From: Paenibacillus alba
GTDB taxonomy: Bacteria > Bacillota > Bacilli > Paenibacillales > NBRC-103111
DNA length: 64,000 nt
Direction of reading: 5' to 3'
NCBI RefSeq assembly: GCF_013204855.1
Contig: NZ_JABMKZ010000002.1
Coordinates: 372,001 to 436,000, forward strand
Part shown: positions 33,574 through 42,881 of the stretch, piece after piece
Position numbering within the stretch: position 1 is the stretch's first letter
Layout: every line of letters starts with the position of its first letter
Notes under the pieces: generated by a model
Seen by the model: the letters and a program-made list of their open reading frames with translations, nothing else
The model's database searches: none
What the model was told of the DNA's origin: nothing
Translations under genes and position numbers: made by a program

Positions 33574-34668
33574 CTAACTCTCCTCTTTTAGAAGCTCGAC
33601 AATTTGTCTGACTTGATCCTCAGTAACATCCTTGCGAATTTCCACTTTGCCGATCTCCGTCGGAATGATGTAAACCATCGTGCCTTCTTTGAATTTCTTA
33701 TCATGCATCATTGCGCTCATAATACGATCCGTATCCAAATGAGCCGGGATATGGACAGGCAAACCAAATTTCACGAACAATCTTTTCGTAACTTCATGGA
33801 TCTCTTCGGCATAGCCAAACTGCTGAGCAAGCTTAGCTGCTCCTACCATGCCAATCGCAATGGCTTCTCCATGCAGCAGCTCGCCATAACCGGCCACCGC
33901 TTCCAACGCATGTCCAATCGTATGCCCGAGATTCAAAATCGCGCGAAGATCATTCTCTCGCTCATCTTGGGAAACAACGATGGACTTGACTTGACAGCCT
34001 ATATAAAGCGCATAGCTAAGCGCTTCTGGATCGAGAGCCAGCAGCTTAGCTGCGTTGTCATCGCACCACTGCGTGAATGCGGCATCCCAGATCAAGCCGT
34101 GCTTGATCACTTCGGAGAGGCCCGCCTTCACCTGGCGGGGCGGCAATGTCAACAGCAGCTCGATATCGAAGAGAACGAGCTCAGGCTGGTGAAACGCTCC
34201 GATGATGTTCTTCGCCATCGGATGGTTGACCGCTACCTTGCCGCCGACAGAGCTGTCGTGGGCAAGGATGGTCGTCGGGATCTGCACGAAGCGGACCCCG
34301 CGCATGAAGCTCGCCGCCGCGAAGCCGGCGAGATCGCCGACCACGCCTCCTCCGAGGGCCACAATCGCAGAGCTGCGATCAAGGCCCGCCTGGAGGGCGG
34401 TTGAGACGATTCCCTCGAGCTGCGCGAGGGATTTGGATGTTTCGCCTGCGGGGACGACGCAGGCTGTAACGGCGAAGCCGCCTTCACGGAGCAGCGTCAA
34501 GACGCGCTCCAAATGCAGTGGCGCCACCTCATCATCTGTGACGATGAGCAGCGGCGACTTGCGGCTGAGCTTCGCACGATCGAAATATTCCGTGATTTGG
34601 TTCAGAATCCCTTGACCGATATAAATAGGATAAGACCGTTCGCCAAGCTCTACGGTGAGCTCTCTCAT
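33574..34668 (-). CDS. aroB: 3-dehydroquinate synthase
   Basis: NAD- and metal-dependent cyclisation in the shikimate pathway. GGGVVGDLAGFAAASFMRG is the nucleotide loop, PTTILAHDSSVGGKVAVN and KHGLIWD hold metal and substrate ligands, and NLGHTIGHALEA the distal His. 364 residues. ATG 34668, one base after the aroC stop. The stretch 34080-34500 is clearly richer in G and C than the flanks. Confidence 0.97.
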   Translation of the reverse strand: MRELTVELGERSYPIYIGQGILNQITEYFDRAKLSRKSPLLIVTDDEVAPLHLERVLTLLREGGFAVTACVVPAGETSKSLAQLEGIVSTALQAGLDRSSAIVALGGGVVGDLAGFAAASFMRGVRFVQIPTTILAHDSSVGGKVAVNHPMAKNIIGAFHQPELVLFDIELLLTLPPRQVKAGLSEVIKHGLIWDAAFTQWCDDNAAKLLALDPEALSYALYIGCQVKSIVVSQDERENDLRAILNLGHTIGHALEAVAGYGELLHGEAIAIGMVGAAKLAQQFGYAEEIHEVTKRLFVKFGLPVHIPAHLDTDRIMSAMMHDKKFKEGTMVYIIPTEIGKVEIRKDVTEDQVRQIVELLKEES

Positions 34669-34669
34669 A

Positions 34670-35833
34670 TTAGTAGCTCTCCACTTGCGCTAGAAAATTG
34701 TTCAAATTCGCACGGATTTCTTCGATGGAATCGCCGCCGAATTTATCCAAGAACGCATTCGCCACTTCCCACGCGATCACATTTTCCATAATGACGCCTG
34801 CCGCTGGCACGGCGCAAGTATCGGAGCGTTCTACTTGTGCTGTGAATACTTCTTTCGTATCAATGTCTACGCTTTGCAGCGGTTTGTATAACGTAGAAAT
34901 AGGTTTCATGACACCGCGCACGATAATTTGCTCGCCCGTAGTCATACCGCCCTCGAAGCCGCCAGCGCGGTTCGTTCTGCGGCTAAAGCCACTTTCCTGT
35001 GTATACAGGATCTCATCATGCACATTGGAACCTCTGCGCTCCGCTGCTTCAAAACCAATCCCAAATTCAACACCCTTGAAAGCTTGAATGGAAAGGACTG
35101 CTTGTGCGATTTTGCCATCGAGCTTGCGATCCCACTGAACATGACTGCCCAGACCTACCGGCACGCCTTCAATGATGACTTCAACAATACCGCCAAGTGT
35201 GTCGCCATCTTCTTTGGCAGCATCGATAGCCGCGATCATTTGAGCCTCCGCTTCTTTATCTACGACGCGTACAGGTGATTCTTCCGTAATGCGGATAAGC
35301 TCATCAACTGGCAGCTCTTGACGTTTCACTTCGACATCGCCGATTCGGATCACTTGTCCAGCCACTTTAATACCGAACTCAGCAAGCAATTGACGGGCAA
35401 CTGCTCCTGTCGCAACGCGCATCGTCGTTTCACGCGCACTGGAGCGCTCGAGAATATTGCGCAGATCCTTTTGATTATATTTCAGACCGCCGTTTAAATC
35501 CGCATGTCCTGGACGGGGGCGATTCACACGACGTTTGCCTTCGTTGTCCTCTTCTACAGGCTCAATCCCCATAACCGTTGTCCAATGTTTCCAATCATTA
35601 TTAACGACGACAAGCGCAATCGGAGCTCCCGTTGTTTTGCCATGGCGCACACCGCCCGCAATTGTCGCAGTATCCTTCTCAATCTGCATCCGACGACCAC
35701 GACCGTAACCCTTCTGACGTCTATGTAGTTGAAAGTTAAGATCTTCAAAGTTCAAGGTTACATTGCTTGGAAACCCTTCAATTATCGCAGTGAGCTGCGG
35801 TCCGTGCGTTTCACCTGCTGTTAAATATCTCAC
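34670..35833 (-). CDS. aroC: Chorismate synthase
   Basis: FMN-dependent last step to chorismate (called aroF in B. subtilis). [18 protein letters not shown] at the N-terminus, [24 protein letters not shown] and [16 protein letters not shown] are signatures. 387 residues. GTG start at 35833 with GGGGG upstream. First gene of the aroC-aroB-aroH-trpEDCFBA-hisC-tyrA series. Confidence 0.97.
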   Translation of the reverse strand: MRYLTAGETHGPQLTAIIEGFPSNVTLNFEDLNFQLHRRQKGYGRGRRMQIEKDTATIAGGVRHGKTTGAPIALVVVNNDWKHWTTVMGIEPVEEDNEGKRRVNRPRPGHADLNGGLKYNQKDLRNILERSSARETTMRVATGAVARQLLAEFGIKVAGQVIRIGDVEVKRQELPVDELIRITEESPVRVVDKEAEAQMIAAIDAAKEDGDTLGGIVEVIIEGVPVGLGSHVQWDRKLDGKIAQAVLSIQAFKGVEFGIGFEAAERRGSNVHDEILYTQESGFSRRTNRAGGFEGGMTTGEQIIVRGVMKPISTLYKPLQSVDIDTKEVFTAQVERSDTCAVPAAGVIMENVIAWEVANAFLDKFGGDSIEEIRANLNNFLAQVESY

Positions 35834-35960
35834 AATCCGTTACCCCCTAAAGTATGGCGAATCAAAGCTGGCTTCGATAACATTCGCTGATTCATTTATG
35901 ATTTTCGTATGTATGTCCTGTCGAACACTTTAGCGCTTTGACGCGCGATTACCTTTTGTC

Positions 35961-35989
35961 ATTATAGTATAGGTACTGTGGTTTGGCAA
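35961..35989 (-). promoter_or_regulatory. Sigma-A-like promoter of the aroC operon
   Basis: TTGCCA (35984-35989), 17-base spacer, TATAAT (35961-35966) on the minus strand, about 130 bases before the aroC start and just beyond the upstream terminator. Confidence 0.75.
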
Positions 35990-36001
35990 CAGCGCAAACG
36001 C

Positions 36002-36049
36002 AAAAAACACGCCTCGCGATAAGGAAAAAACCCTTTAGCGTAAGCGTGT
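36002..36049 (-). terminator. Terminator after the 54-residue HTH-like gene
   Basis: Large imperfect hairpin closed by ACACGC / GCGTGT with an inner TAAAGG / CCTTA stem and six T on the minus strand. It separates the gene at 36072 from the aroC promoter. Confidence 0.75.
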
Positions 36050-36071
36050 CAACATCTGATCAGGAGCAATG

Positions 36072-36236
36072 TTATCCGAGCATTGGCTGCTTCTGGATAA
36101 CTCTCGGTAATTCGGCCATCTGTGGATCATTCATCAATCCCATAATCTGTGACGAGTCGACACCCAAAATTTGCGCACATTCCTGAATAGAAATCATTCC
36201 CCTGCGATAAGCGGTGATTACCTTGCGTTTGTCCAT
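36072..36236 (-). CDS. Small helix-turn-helix-like protein, 54 residues
   Basis: Short reading frame with strong support: ATG at 36236 preceded by AGGGGG at five bases, a clean TAA, and its own terminator. MDKRKVITAYRRGMISIQEC then QILGVDSSQIMGLM looks like a compact helix-turn-helix with a hydrophobic tail. No known family is recognised. Between cheR and aroC. It might bind DNA, or be a small regulator of either neighbour; both are guesses. Confidence 0.7.
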   Translation of the reverse strand: MDKRKVITAYRRGMISIQECAQILGVDSSQIMGLMNDPQMAELPRVIQKQPMLG

Positions 36237-36370
36237 AAGAGCCCCCTAGGAGTTTCTGCTTAAACCAAGACAGATACCGTAAACTTTACTGACGTTGCCC
36301 TAATCAATCATGACTTCATCCGTATAAGCTTAGACTTAGTTACTCTTAGTATTGGAAGATATGGAAGATC

Positions 36371-37153
36371 TTATACACCCTTCTTGCGATAAAAGAACGT
36401 ATCTGCTGGTTCCAAGTCATATTGCGACGGAGAAAAAATTTGCTCAGTTGAGCCAACGAACAGCAATCCGCCCGGTTTCAAAGCTTTCGAAAACTTTTGA
36501 TACAAAACATGCTTGGCTTCCTCTGTAAAGTAAATAATGACATTCCGGCAAACGATGAGATCAAATCCGGTGTCAAAAGTATCGACCAGCAGATTCTGCT
36601 TCTGAAATTTAATCGTCTTCTTCAGATCATCTGTAATATAATGCATCAACTGATCTTGACGGAAATATTTCTTCACATATTTCTCTGGCACATCTCTTAA
36701 AGAACGTTCCAGATAGACGCCTTTGCGCGCCTTGTCCAACGCCCCATCATCAATATCCGTCGCAAGCAAATGAACTTCGTTCAATGCGCCTTGCTCGGCC
36801 AAGATCATGGCTAGTGTATATGGTTCTTCGCCTGTTGAGCACGCAGCGCTCCATACTTTCAAGCGACGGTTTTTCTTCAGCATATCGGGAACAAACTTCT
36901 GTTCAACCAACTCCCAGCGATTCGGATTCCGCCAAAACTCGGAGACATTAATCGTCATGCGGTCTAAAAATTCATAAAACAGTTCTTTATTTTTCATCAT
37001 TGCATCAAAGAAAGCAACGAATGTGTCATATCCGCGTTTCATACGCAAGGTGGTTAACCGTCTTTTCATTTGCGCTTCTTTATACAAAGCGAGATCAATG
37101 GACGTGTGTTCTTTCACTTTTTTTATAAACAATAAAAAATCTTGATCTTCCAT
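36371..37153 (-). CDS. cheR: Chemotaxis protein methyltransferase CheR
   Basis: SAM-dependent methylation of glutamates on chemoreceptors. N-terminal helical domain (KRRLTTLRMKRGYDTF), then the SAM fold: VWSAACSTGEEPYTLAM, LLATDIDDGALDKAR, FDLIVCRNVIIYF and LKPGGLLFVGSTEQI. 260 residues from the ATG at 37153 (AGGTGG five bases upstream); GTG 37162 is the alternative. Located between ndk and aroC as in B. subtilis. Confidence 0.95.
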   Translation of the reverse strand: MEDQDFLLFIKKVKEHTSIDLALYKEAQMKRRLTTLRMKRGYDTFVAFFDAMMKNKELFYEFLDRMTINVSEFWRNPNRWELVEQKFVPDMLKKNRRLKVWSAACSTGEEPYTLAMILAEQGALNEVHLLATDIDDGALDKARKGVYLERSLRDVPEKYVKKYFRQDQLMHYITDDLKKTIKFQKQNLLVDTFDTGFDLIVCRNVIIYFTEEAKHVLYQKFSKALKPGGLLFVGSTEQIFSPSQYDLEPADTFFYRKKGV

Positions 37154-37226
37154 GTTGTCCACCTACCCTGACATATTCTCATTGATACATTCTGTAGGTT
37201 ACCGTTAGAATCCTTCATAAAACGAC

Positions 37227-37264
37227 AAAAAAAGAACCTGCATCCAAAAAGATGGCAGATTCTT
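37227..37264 (-). terminator. Terminator after ndk
   Basis: AGAATCTGCCATC / GATGCAGGTTCT imperfect stem, five-base loop, seven T on the minus strand, 16 bases after the ndk stop. Confidence 0.85.
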
Positions 37265-37279
37265 AGTCGATAGCTCCAA

Positions 37280-37723
37280 TTAGATCCATTGTTGAACCAC
37301 TTTATTGTAGGTGATCAGCTCGTCCGCTTGAAAGAAATTGCCGATTTCGCGTTCAGCGCTTTCCGGTGAGTCCGATCCATGAATCAAATTAAAATTCGTA
37401 TGAACCGCATAGTCCCCGCGAATCGTCCCTGGAGCAGCTTCTAGTGAATTGGTCTTGCCGATTAATGTGCGCGATAAAGGAATCACTTGATCCCCTTGCC
37501 ATACCATGGCGAATACAGGTCCCGATGTAATGAAGTTCACTAGTCTTTCATAAAAGTCTTTACCTTCATGCTCGGCATAATGAAACTCTGCTTGTGCTCT
37601 CGTTACCATCGTTAGCTTGCCGCCGATTAATTGAAAGCCCTTCTGTTCGAATCGTTTTACGATTTCACCGATGAGACCGCGCTGCACGCCATCAGGCTTA
37701 ACCATCAAAAATGTTTTTTCCAT
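37280..37723 (-). CDS. ndk: Nucleoside diphosphate kinase
   Basis: Moves gamma-phosphate between nucleoside triphosphates through a phospho-His. [17 protein letters not shown] at the N-terminus, [10 protein letters not shown], and [16 protein letters not shown] with the catalytic His. 147 residues, family-typical. ATG 37723 with AGGAGG upstream. Follows hepT, has its own promoter and terminator. Confidence 0.97.
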   Translation of the reverse strand: MEKTFLMVKPDGVQRGLIGEIVKRFEQKGFQLIGGKLTMVTRAQAEFHYAEHEGKDFYERLVNFITSGPVFAMVWQGDQVIPLSRTLIGKTNSLEAAPGTIRGDYAVHTNFNLIHGSDSPESAEREIGNFFQADELITYNKVVQQWI

Positions 37724-37808
37724 GTCAGGACTTCCTCCTTTGAGTTTTCGTCAGGAATTGATGTCGTAAGCATTTACTCAGTAAGGTTTAACCTATGTAG
37801 TAAGCATT

Positions 37809-37837
37809 AGTTTACACTTTTTGGCAGCATTTCTCAA
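37809..37837 (-). promoter_or_regulatory. Sigma-A-like promoter of ndk
   Basis: TTGAGA (37832-37837), 17 bases, TAAACT (37809-37814), minus strand, in the hepT-ndk gap. Two copies of a 14-base direct repeat (one mismatch) lie just downstream at 37795-37808 and 37761-37774. Confidence 0.55.
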
Positions 37838-37844
37838 ATGGTCC

Positions 37845-38822
37845 TTAGTACGAACGATTTCCGAAAAAATGCGCGATTTCAGTCAGGTCTTTCTTGGCTT
37901 GTGTTTGAGGCAGCAAATCAAGCGCAGCAATAGCCTTGTCAATGTATTTCTGGGAAAGCGCCTCCGCTTGGTCGATCCCTTTGCTGGACCGAATCGCATC
38001 TAGAAAACGGCTGACGTCCGTTTGTCCGTCCAACTGATGTATACGCTCTAATTCGGATAAAATAAATGGCTTTAATGTAGGATCCTGCATAGCGAGCAGC
38101 ACTGGAATCGTAATATTGCCCTGTTTCACATCACTGCCTGGCGGCTTGCCGATTTGCTTCTCAGTTCCAATCAAATCAAGGATGTCATCTCGAATTTGAA
38201 AAGCCATTCCCGCATTGTATCCAAAGGAATACAGCTTGTTGCAAATCCAGTCAGGCGCATCTGACGCTATAGCCCCCAGTTGACAAGAAATCGCGATAAG
38301 CAATGCCGTTTTACGTCTGATTCTCAGCAAGTAATCGCGGATGGATTGCTCGGAATGAAAAAAGAAGCGAATTTGTTCCATTTCTCCAATGGACATCTCG
38401 ACGATCGCCTTGGACATGATCTGATGGACAGCCGGCTTGGGGATTTGCGTAATAACACCAAGCGCTTTGGCGAAAATGTAATCCCCTGTGAACATCGCAA
38501 TGCGATTGTCCCATTTGGAACGGACCGTCAATTGCCCACGCCTTGTATTGGCATCATCAATGACATCGTCATGAACGAGCGAGGCCATATGAATCAGCTC
38601 CAAGGGAACAGCCACTCGCTTCATCGTCTGCAGCTGATAATTGCCGAATTCACCTGAGAGAAGAACGAAAACGGGACGTATTCGCTTGCCTCCTGCTTTC
38701 AGCAAATGCATAGACGTTTCTCTCAGCATCGAATGATCGGTATATACACTTTCTTCGAGCTCTTTTTCAATCGCTGCTATATCTTTTTTCTTTCTTGTAT
38801 AGATATCCATTAAATTTTTCAT
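37845..38822 (-). CDS. hepT: Heptaprenyl diphosphate synthase component II
   Basis: Catalytic subunit of the two-part polyprenyl synthase that makes the menaquinone side chain; pairs with HepS. GGKRIRPVFVLLSG, SLVHDDVIDDANTRRG (first Asp-rich motif) and AFQIRDDILDLIG (second) are clear. 325 residues. The ATG overlaps the mqnA stop (ATGA). The chain length cannot be read with certainty; MK-7 is usual in the group. Confidence 0.95.
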   Translation of the reverse strand: MKNLMDIYTRKKKDIAAIEKELEESVYTDHSMLRETSMHLLKAGGKRIRPVFVLLSGEFGNYQLQTMKRVAVPLELIHMASLVHDDVIDDANTRRGQLTVRSKWDNRIAMFTGDYIFAKALGVITQIPKPAVHQIMSKAIVEMSIGEMEQIRFFFHSEQSIRDYLLRIRRKTALLIAISCQLGAIASDAPDWICNKLYSFGYNAGMAFQIRDDILDLIGTEKQIGKPPGSDVKQGNITIPVLLAMQDPTLKPFILSELERIHQLDGQTDVSRFLDAIRSSKGIDQAEALSQKYIDKAIAALDLLPQTQAKKDLTEIAHFFGNRSY

Positions 38823-39682
38823 TCAGTCACCCGTGCCACTTTATTCTCTGACCATAAAGCGATGCTAACTGGTTTCGGCAGGAAACCCAGCTCATAGCAG
38901 TACTTATAATACAGAGCAAGTCCATCCCATTGTTCCGTTCCAAAATCATAGCATAATGTATGAAAATAATGATGCCAATAATCCGATGTGCCACCGACTG
39001 AATCTTGCGCCTCTTGCATCATTTCTTGCGGATCGTTATGTGCTTTGGCTTTGCTCGCCATAAAAGCATTAAACGCCTCCGCCACCAGCTCAGGAAACTG
39101 CTCGGCTGTTTCTTTGCGAATGGCCCAAACTGCGAAAGACATCCATTGTCCGGTCCATTTGGCCCATTCTTGCCCAAGATCAGTAATCATATACGTTTTA
39201 TTGCGCCAGTTCTCTTTGATGGCATCGTCACCGATTAACAAAGCTGCATCTGCCTTTTCCATCATTTGAGCAATATTCGGCTGTGCATACTCGTAGGTTG
39301 GTTTTCCGTTATAGAACTTTTCGAGAATAATTTTAAGCAAATTGACCGATGTTGCCGAGGTGGTTGGCAAGACGATGTGCCCATTTGCTATTTCGCGCAG
39401 CGGCTTTTCATGAAAGAGCAGGATGGAATTTACTTCTCCATAAGCGCTAACGGAGAGGTCGGGATATAACAAATACTGCTCAAACGATTCTCCGTAAGCA
39501 AAGGAGGATATCGGCCCCATATCAATGTTGCCAGCTTTCATCGCTTGATTCAGTGAAGTCGGGACTTGTTCAATAATATCGACCTCGCTGCTATTCATCA
39601 GCTCAGGAAAGTAATAATAAATAGGCCAAACGTTTGTATAATTAATTCGGCCTATGCGTATTTTAGGGTCTTGGTTGCTCAT
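38819..39682 (-). CDS. mqnA: Chorismate dehydratase (futalosine menaquinone pathway)
   Basis: MqnA converts chorismate to 3-enolpyruvyl-benzoate, the entry to the futalosine route. Periplasmic-binding-protein-like fold without signal peptide: RIGRINYTNVWPIYYYF at the start, MGPISSFAYGE, LPTTSATSVNLLKIIL, and ALLIGDDA. 287 residues from the ATG at 39682 (GGGAG upstream); longer frames overlap ubiX. The stop overlaps hepT. No Men-pathway gene other than menG is here. Confidence 0.93.
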   Translation of the reverse strand: MSNQDPKIRIGRINYTNVWPIYYYFPELMNSSEVDIIEQVPTSLNQAMKAGNIDMGPISSFAYGESFEQYLLYPDLSVSAYGEVNSILLFHEKPLREIANGHIVLPTTSATSVNLLKIILEKFYNGKPTYEYAQPNIAQMMEKADAALLIGDDAIKENWRNKTYMITDLGQEWAKWTGQWMSFAVWAIRKETAEQFPELVAEAFNAFMASKAKAHNDPQEMMQEAQDSVGGTSDYWHHYFHTLCYDFGTEQWDGLALYYKYCYELGFLPKPVSIALWSENKVARVTE

Positions 39683-40274
39683 TGTTATCTCCCCATCTTC
39701 GGTACAAGGAATGCTCAATCTCCATGCTATCCAGCACTTTACCCACCAAAAAATCGACCATCTCCTCAATGGAGCTCGGACGATTATAGAAGGCCGGCAT
39801 CGCCGGAAGCATGCGTACCCCCATTCTGGATAAAGTAAGCATGTTCTCCAAATGTATGGCATGCAATGGGGTTTCCCTTGGAACCAGAATTAATTTTCTT
39901 CCTTCTTTGAGCATAACATCTGCCGTTCGCTCCATTAAATTATCGGACGAACCATGTGCGATGCCGGACAAAGTACCCATGGAACAGGGGATGACTACCA
40001 TCCCTTTGGTGCGAAAGGAGCCACTTGCAACCGTAGCTCCAATATCGGCAATCGGATGAAACACATAGGAGCCTGCTCGGCCGCCAAAATGCGCTTGAAG
40101 CATCTCTTGGCGTTTGCTTGCCTGCCAATCCAGTTCATCATGCAGAACTCTCCAGCCTGCCTCCGTAATCATCAAGTGCACATCTAAGCCTTGATCAAGC
40201 AGCACTTGAACGAGTCGCACCCCATAGATTGCGCCACTTGCACCCGTTAGCCCGACTACCCAGTTCCCGTTCAT
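39663..40274 (-). CDS. ubiX: UbiX family flavin prenyltransferase
   Basis: Makes prenylated FMN, the cofactor of UbiD-type decarboxylases. WVVGLTGASGAIYGVRLVQ is the flavin loop, VIPCSMGTLSGIAHG and LILVPRETPLHAIHLENML are the prenyl/phosphate sites. 203 residues. ATG overlaps the mqnP stop (ATGA). In the futalosine route a UbiD-like enzyme (MqnL) removes a carboxyl group and needs this cofactor; that partner is not in the window. Confidence 0.93.
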   Translation of the reverse strand: MNGNWVVGLTGASGAIYGVRLVQVLLDQGLDVHLMITEAGWRVLHDELDWQASKRQEMLQAHFGGRAGSYVFHPIADIGATVASGSFRTKGMVVIPCSMGTLSGIAHGSSDNLMERTADVMLKEGRKLILVPRETPLHAIHLENMLTLSRMGVRMLPAMPAFYNRPSSIEEMVDFLVGKVLDSMEIEHSLYRRWGDNNEQPRP

Positions 40275-41146
40275 GAATGCTGCCTCACAAGCACATCAAT
40301 CAAAGTGAAGGCAAACATCACCAGACTCAAAATTCCATTCATCGTGAAGAATGCGGTATTTAATTTGGACAAGTCCTGTGGAGAAACAAGCCGGTGTTCT
40401 TTGTACAAAATCACATAAGCAATGACGAGACCAATTAAATAAAACCAGCTCAAATGGGTGATAAAAAATAAAGCGACAAGGCCTACAGCAGTGAGCACAT
40501 GCAAGATACGAGCTGTATTTAAAGCAGCTTTGATGCCAAACCGACTCGGCAAGGAATGCAAGCCTTCATTTCGATCAAATTCTGCATCCTGGCAGGCATA
40601 GATCAAATCAAACCCTGAGCTCCAGCATACGACCGTCAAGTAGAAAATGAGCGAAGACCATGTGAAATGGCCTGTTACGGCGATCCAGCCCCCAAGCGGG
40701 GCTAAGCCTAACGTTAAGCCTAATACAAAGTGGCATGTCCATGTAAACCTTTTGGTATATGAGTAAAAGACAAGAAAAAACACTGCAATCGGCAGCAGTT
40801 TCATGGACAAAGCGCTTAAATTGGATGTTGCCCAAAACAGTAGTGCGAAGGAAATAATAATGTAAATAATGACCTGCGGGATCGAAATGAGTCCTGCTGG
40901 AATGGCACGATTCTCTGTGCGTGGATTGCGTTTATCAATTGCCTTATCAATAACGCGATTCAACGCCATCGCGGCGGTTCTCGCTCCTACCATGGCTAGA
41001 GTGATCCAGCCAATTTGCGCCCAGCTGGGCAGATGACCATTTAACACAACAGAACCCAGAATGGCTCCCATGAAAGCAAACGGCAATGCAAATACACTGT
41101 GTTCGAATTTAATCATTTCCAGAAAAATTTTAAGTTTAGTAAACAT
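40271..41146 (-). CDS. mqnP: UbiA-family prenyltransferase (MqnP-type)
   Basis: Integral membrane prenyltransferase attaching the polyprenyl chain to the naphthoate ring. ALNRVIDKAIDKRNPRTENR is the NDxxD-like first motif and YACQDAEFDRNEG the second. About eight hydrophobic helices. 291 residues. ATG 41146 with AGGAGTG upstream. The context with mqnA and ubiX favours MqnP over ubiquinone UbiA or MenA. Confidence 0.9.
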   Translation of the reverse strand: MFTKLKIFLEMIKFEHSVFALPFAFMGAILGSVVLNGHLPSWAQIGWITLAMVGARTAAMALNRVIDKAIDKRNPRTENRAIPAGLISIPQVIIYIIISFALLFWATSNLSALSMKLLPIAVFFLVFYSYTKRFTWTCHFVLGLTLGLAPLGGWIAVTGHFTWSSLIFYLTVVCWSSGFDLIYACQDAEFDRNEGLHSLPSRFGIKAALNTARILHVLTAVGLVALFFITHLSWFYLIGLVIAYVILYKEHRLVSPQDLSKLNTAFFTMNGILSLVMFAFTLIDVLVRQHS

Positions 41147-41153
41147 ATGCTGA

Positions 41154-41903
41154 TTACACTCCTGATTTCGTTTTCCCCTTGGTGCCTAAATGTAATGCGG
41201 CAACTCCACCTGTTAATGGGTAAGCTTGTACTTGTTCCAAACCTTGCTTTTGAAAAATGACAGCCAATTGCTTATGGTCCGGAAAATGAACTAGTGATTC
41301 CGGCAGCCACTTGTATTGCTCGTATTTCTTAACGATAAGTTTTCCCAAAAAGGGCAGTACACGTTGAAAATAAAAATAATAGATAGACTTGAAAGGCTGC
41401 CAAGTTGGCTTAGACAGCTCTAAAGACACAACTAGCCCTCCTGGCTTCACGACACGCTGCATTTCACGAATGACCTGCTCCAGATCAGGGACATTTCGCA
41501 GCGCGAACCCGATGGTAGCGAAATCAAATGTGTTGTCGTCAAACGGAAGACTCATCGCATTGCCGCGAATTAGTTGTATCTGCTGGTCCAAGTGAAGCTT
41601 CTTAATTTTCTCTGCGCCATAATCGAGCATGTTTTGACTAAAATCCAAGCCAACCATTTTGCCATTGCCGCTTGCTTGAGCTAAGCTGATGGTCCAATCA
41701 CAGGTCCCGCAGCATAAATCGATGGCCGTATCTCCCGGTTGAACATTCATTTTCTTCATCGTGAATTTCCGCCATGCTTTATGCCTGCGGAAGCTCAATA
41801 TGCTGTTCATCAAATCATACTTGGGGGCAATGCTCTCAAAGACGGAATGCACAAATTCTTCTTTGCTTTTCTTCGGCTTGCCCGTTGCTTTTGTCATACT
41901 CAT
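41154..41903 (-). CDS. menG: Demethylmenaquinone methyltransferase
   Basis: Final methylation to menaquinone (UbiE/MenG family). VHSVFESIAPKYDLMNSILS, AIDLCCGTCDWTISLA (SAM loop), GLDFSQNML and FATIGFALRNVPDLEQVI are signatures. 249 residues from the ATG at 41903, which has GAGGTG nine bases upstream; GTG 41915 is possible. Between hepS and mqnP. Confidence 0.95.
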   Translation of the reverse strand: MSMTKATGKPKKSKEEFVHSVFESIAPKYDLMNSILSFRRHKAWRKFTMKKMNVQPGDTAIDLCCGTCDWTISLAQASGNGKMVGLDFSQNMLDYGAEKIKKLHLDQQIQLIRGNAMSLPFDDNTFDFATIGFALRNVPDLEQVIREMQRVVKPGGLVVSLELSKPTWQPFKSIYYFYFQRVLPFLGKLIVKKYEQYKWLPESLVHFPDHKQLAVIFQKQGLEQVQAYPLTGGVAALHLGTKGKTKSGV

Positions 41904-41916
41904 CTGTTCTGTCACC

Positions 41917-42783
41917 TCATATTTCTTCCATCACTTTGGATGGCTTCGCTAAAAATCGAAGAAATGGCTCACCTATGTGAAACAGTTCACTTATTAGTTT
42001 GTCCGAGTCCAGCTGCTGCACAATCGCCTGCAGTTGCTTCGTATGCGTATCAAGCATCTGATAAAGCTGAGACTTGATATTATACTTATGTAAAAGCGTG
42101 CGAACTTTGGTTTGGTCTGATTCCTCTGCGTGAAGCTGCTTCCGTTCTTCTTTGGTACCATGTTGTAGAATGTGCCAGAACGCCCAACTTCCTCGAAAAC
42201 TGGCAATCGCTTCAATGTGAAAAATTTCTTCGAAAATGATTTCGCATTGGGCAAAGCTTCTCAGAATGTCCGACCAATCTTGTTCATACGTGTCAGACAT
42301 GAGGTCCGAGAAAGACAAAAAAAGCTGAGATTTAATTTCCACAGTCTGGTGGAGGTAATCTTCTGCTGTCAATTTCAATTGTTTCATTTTGATATACAAG
42401 TTCATCTTCAGACGATTGACTTCACAAATAGCTTCGGATAGCTGCTTAATGATTTCAATTTGACCCGCCTGAGCCAATAGATGATAAAAACGGGAGCTGA
42501 AGTAGTCTCCTGCAAGTACCTTTAACTGCCTCGATCTAGCTGCTTTCTTTTCTTTGATGTCATTAGAAGCCATGACCATGTCATGGGTGTCGAGGGCAAG
42601 CTGGACCAGCGATGTAGCTAAGGTAAACAATTCGCTTGAAGCGCTTAGCTTGCTGCTGCCATTCAAAAAAGCAAACAACAGACGTGTTCGAAGCTCCGGA
42701 AAATCGGGCAAGTCTGTGTGAATTTGAATCATATCATAATCTGTGTATTGCTTAGCGATCTCAGGGATCCGATAAGAATTCAT
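41917..42783 (-). CDS. hepS: Heptaprenyl diphosphate synthase component I
   Basis: Non-catalytic subunit of the heptaprenyl diphosphate synthase; sets chain length with HepT. Helical protein without Asp-rich motifs; recognised by YFSSRFYHLLAQAGQIEIIK, AICEVNRLKMNLY and location next to menG as in B. subtilis. 288 residues from the ATG at 42783 (GGAGG seven bases upstream). Divergent family, so assignment rests on both the conserved segment and context. Confidence 0.9.
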   Translation of the reverse strand: MNSYRIPEIAKQYTDYDMIQIHTDLPDFPELRTRLLFAFLNGSSKLSASSELFTLATSLVQLALDTHDMVMASNDIKEKKAARSRQLKVLAGDYFSSRFYHLLAQAGQIEIIKQLSEAICEVNRLKMNLYIKMKQLKLTAEDYLHQTVEIKSQLFLSFSDLMSDTYEQDWSDILRSFAQCEIIFEEIFHIEAIASFRGSWAFWHILQHGTKEERKQLHAEESDQTKVRTLLHKYNIKSQLYQMLDTHTKQLQAIVQQLDSDKLISELFHIGEPFLRFLAKPSKVMEEI

Positions 42784-42847
42784 GCAAAAGCCTCCGTAAC
42801 CGTGTGCCAAATCTCTTTTGTCTTCTTCAATGCTTCAATTCAAGTCA

Positions 42848-42856
42848 TTATATCAT
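42848..42856 (-). promoter_or_regulatory. Extended -10 promoter before the hepS-menaquinone operon
   Basis: TGATATAAT on the minus strand (TATAAT with the TGn extension), 65 bases before the hepS ATG. No good -35 hexamer is seen. Confidence 0.5.
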
Positions 42857-42881
42857 AACACGTAAATCGACGCACATTTAA

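Noticed and set aside
34202-34615. Plus-strand frame opposite aroB
   Set aside because: Shadow frame in a GC-rich part of a well-supported gene; no ribosome site.
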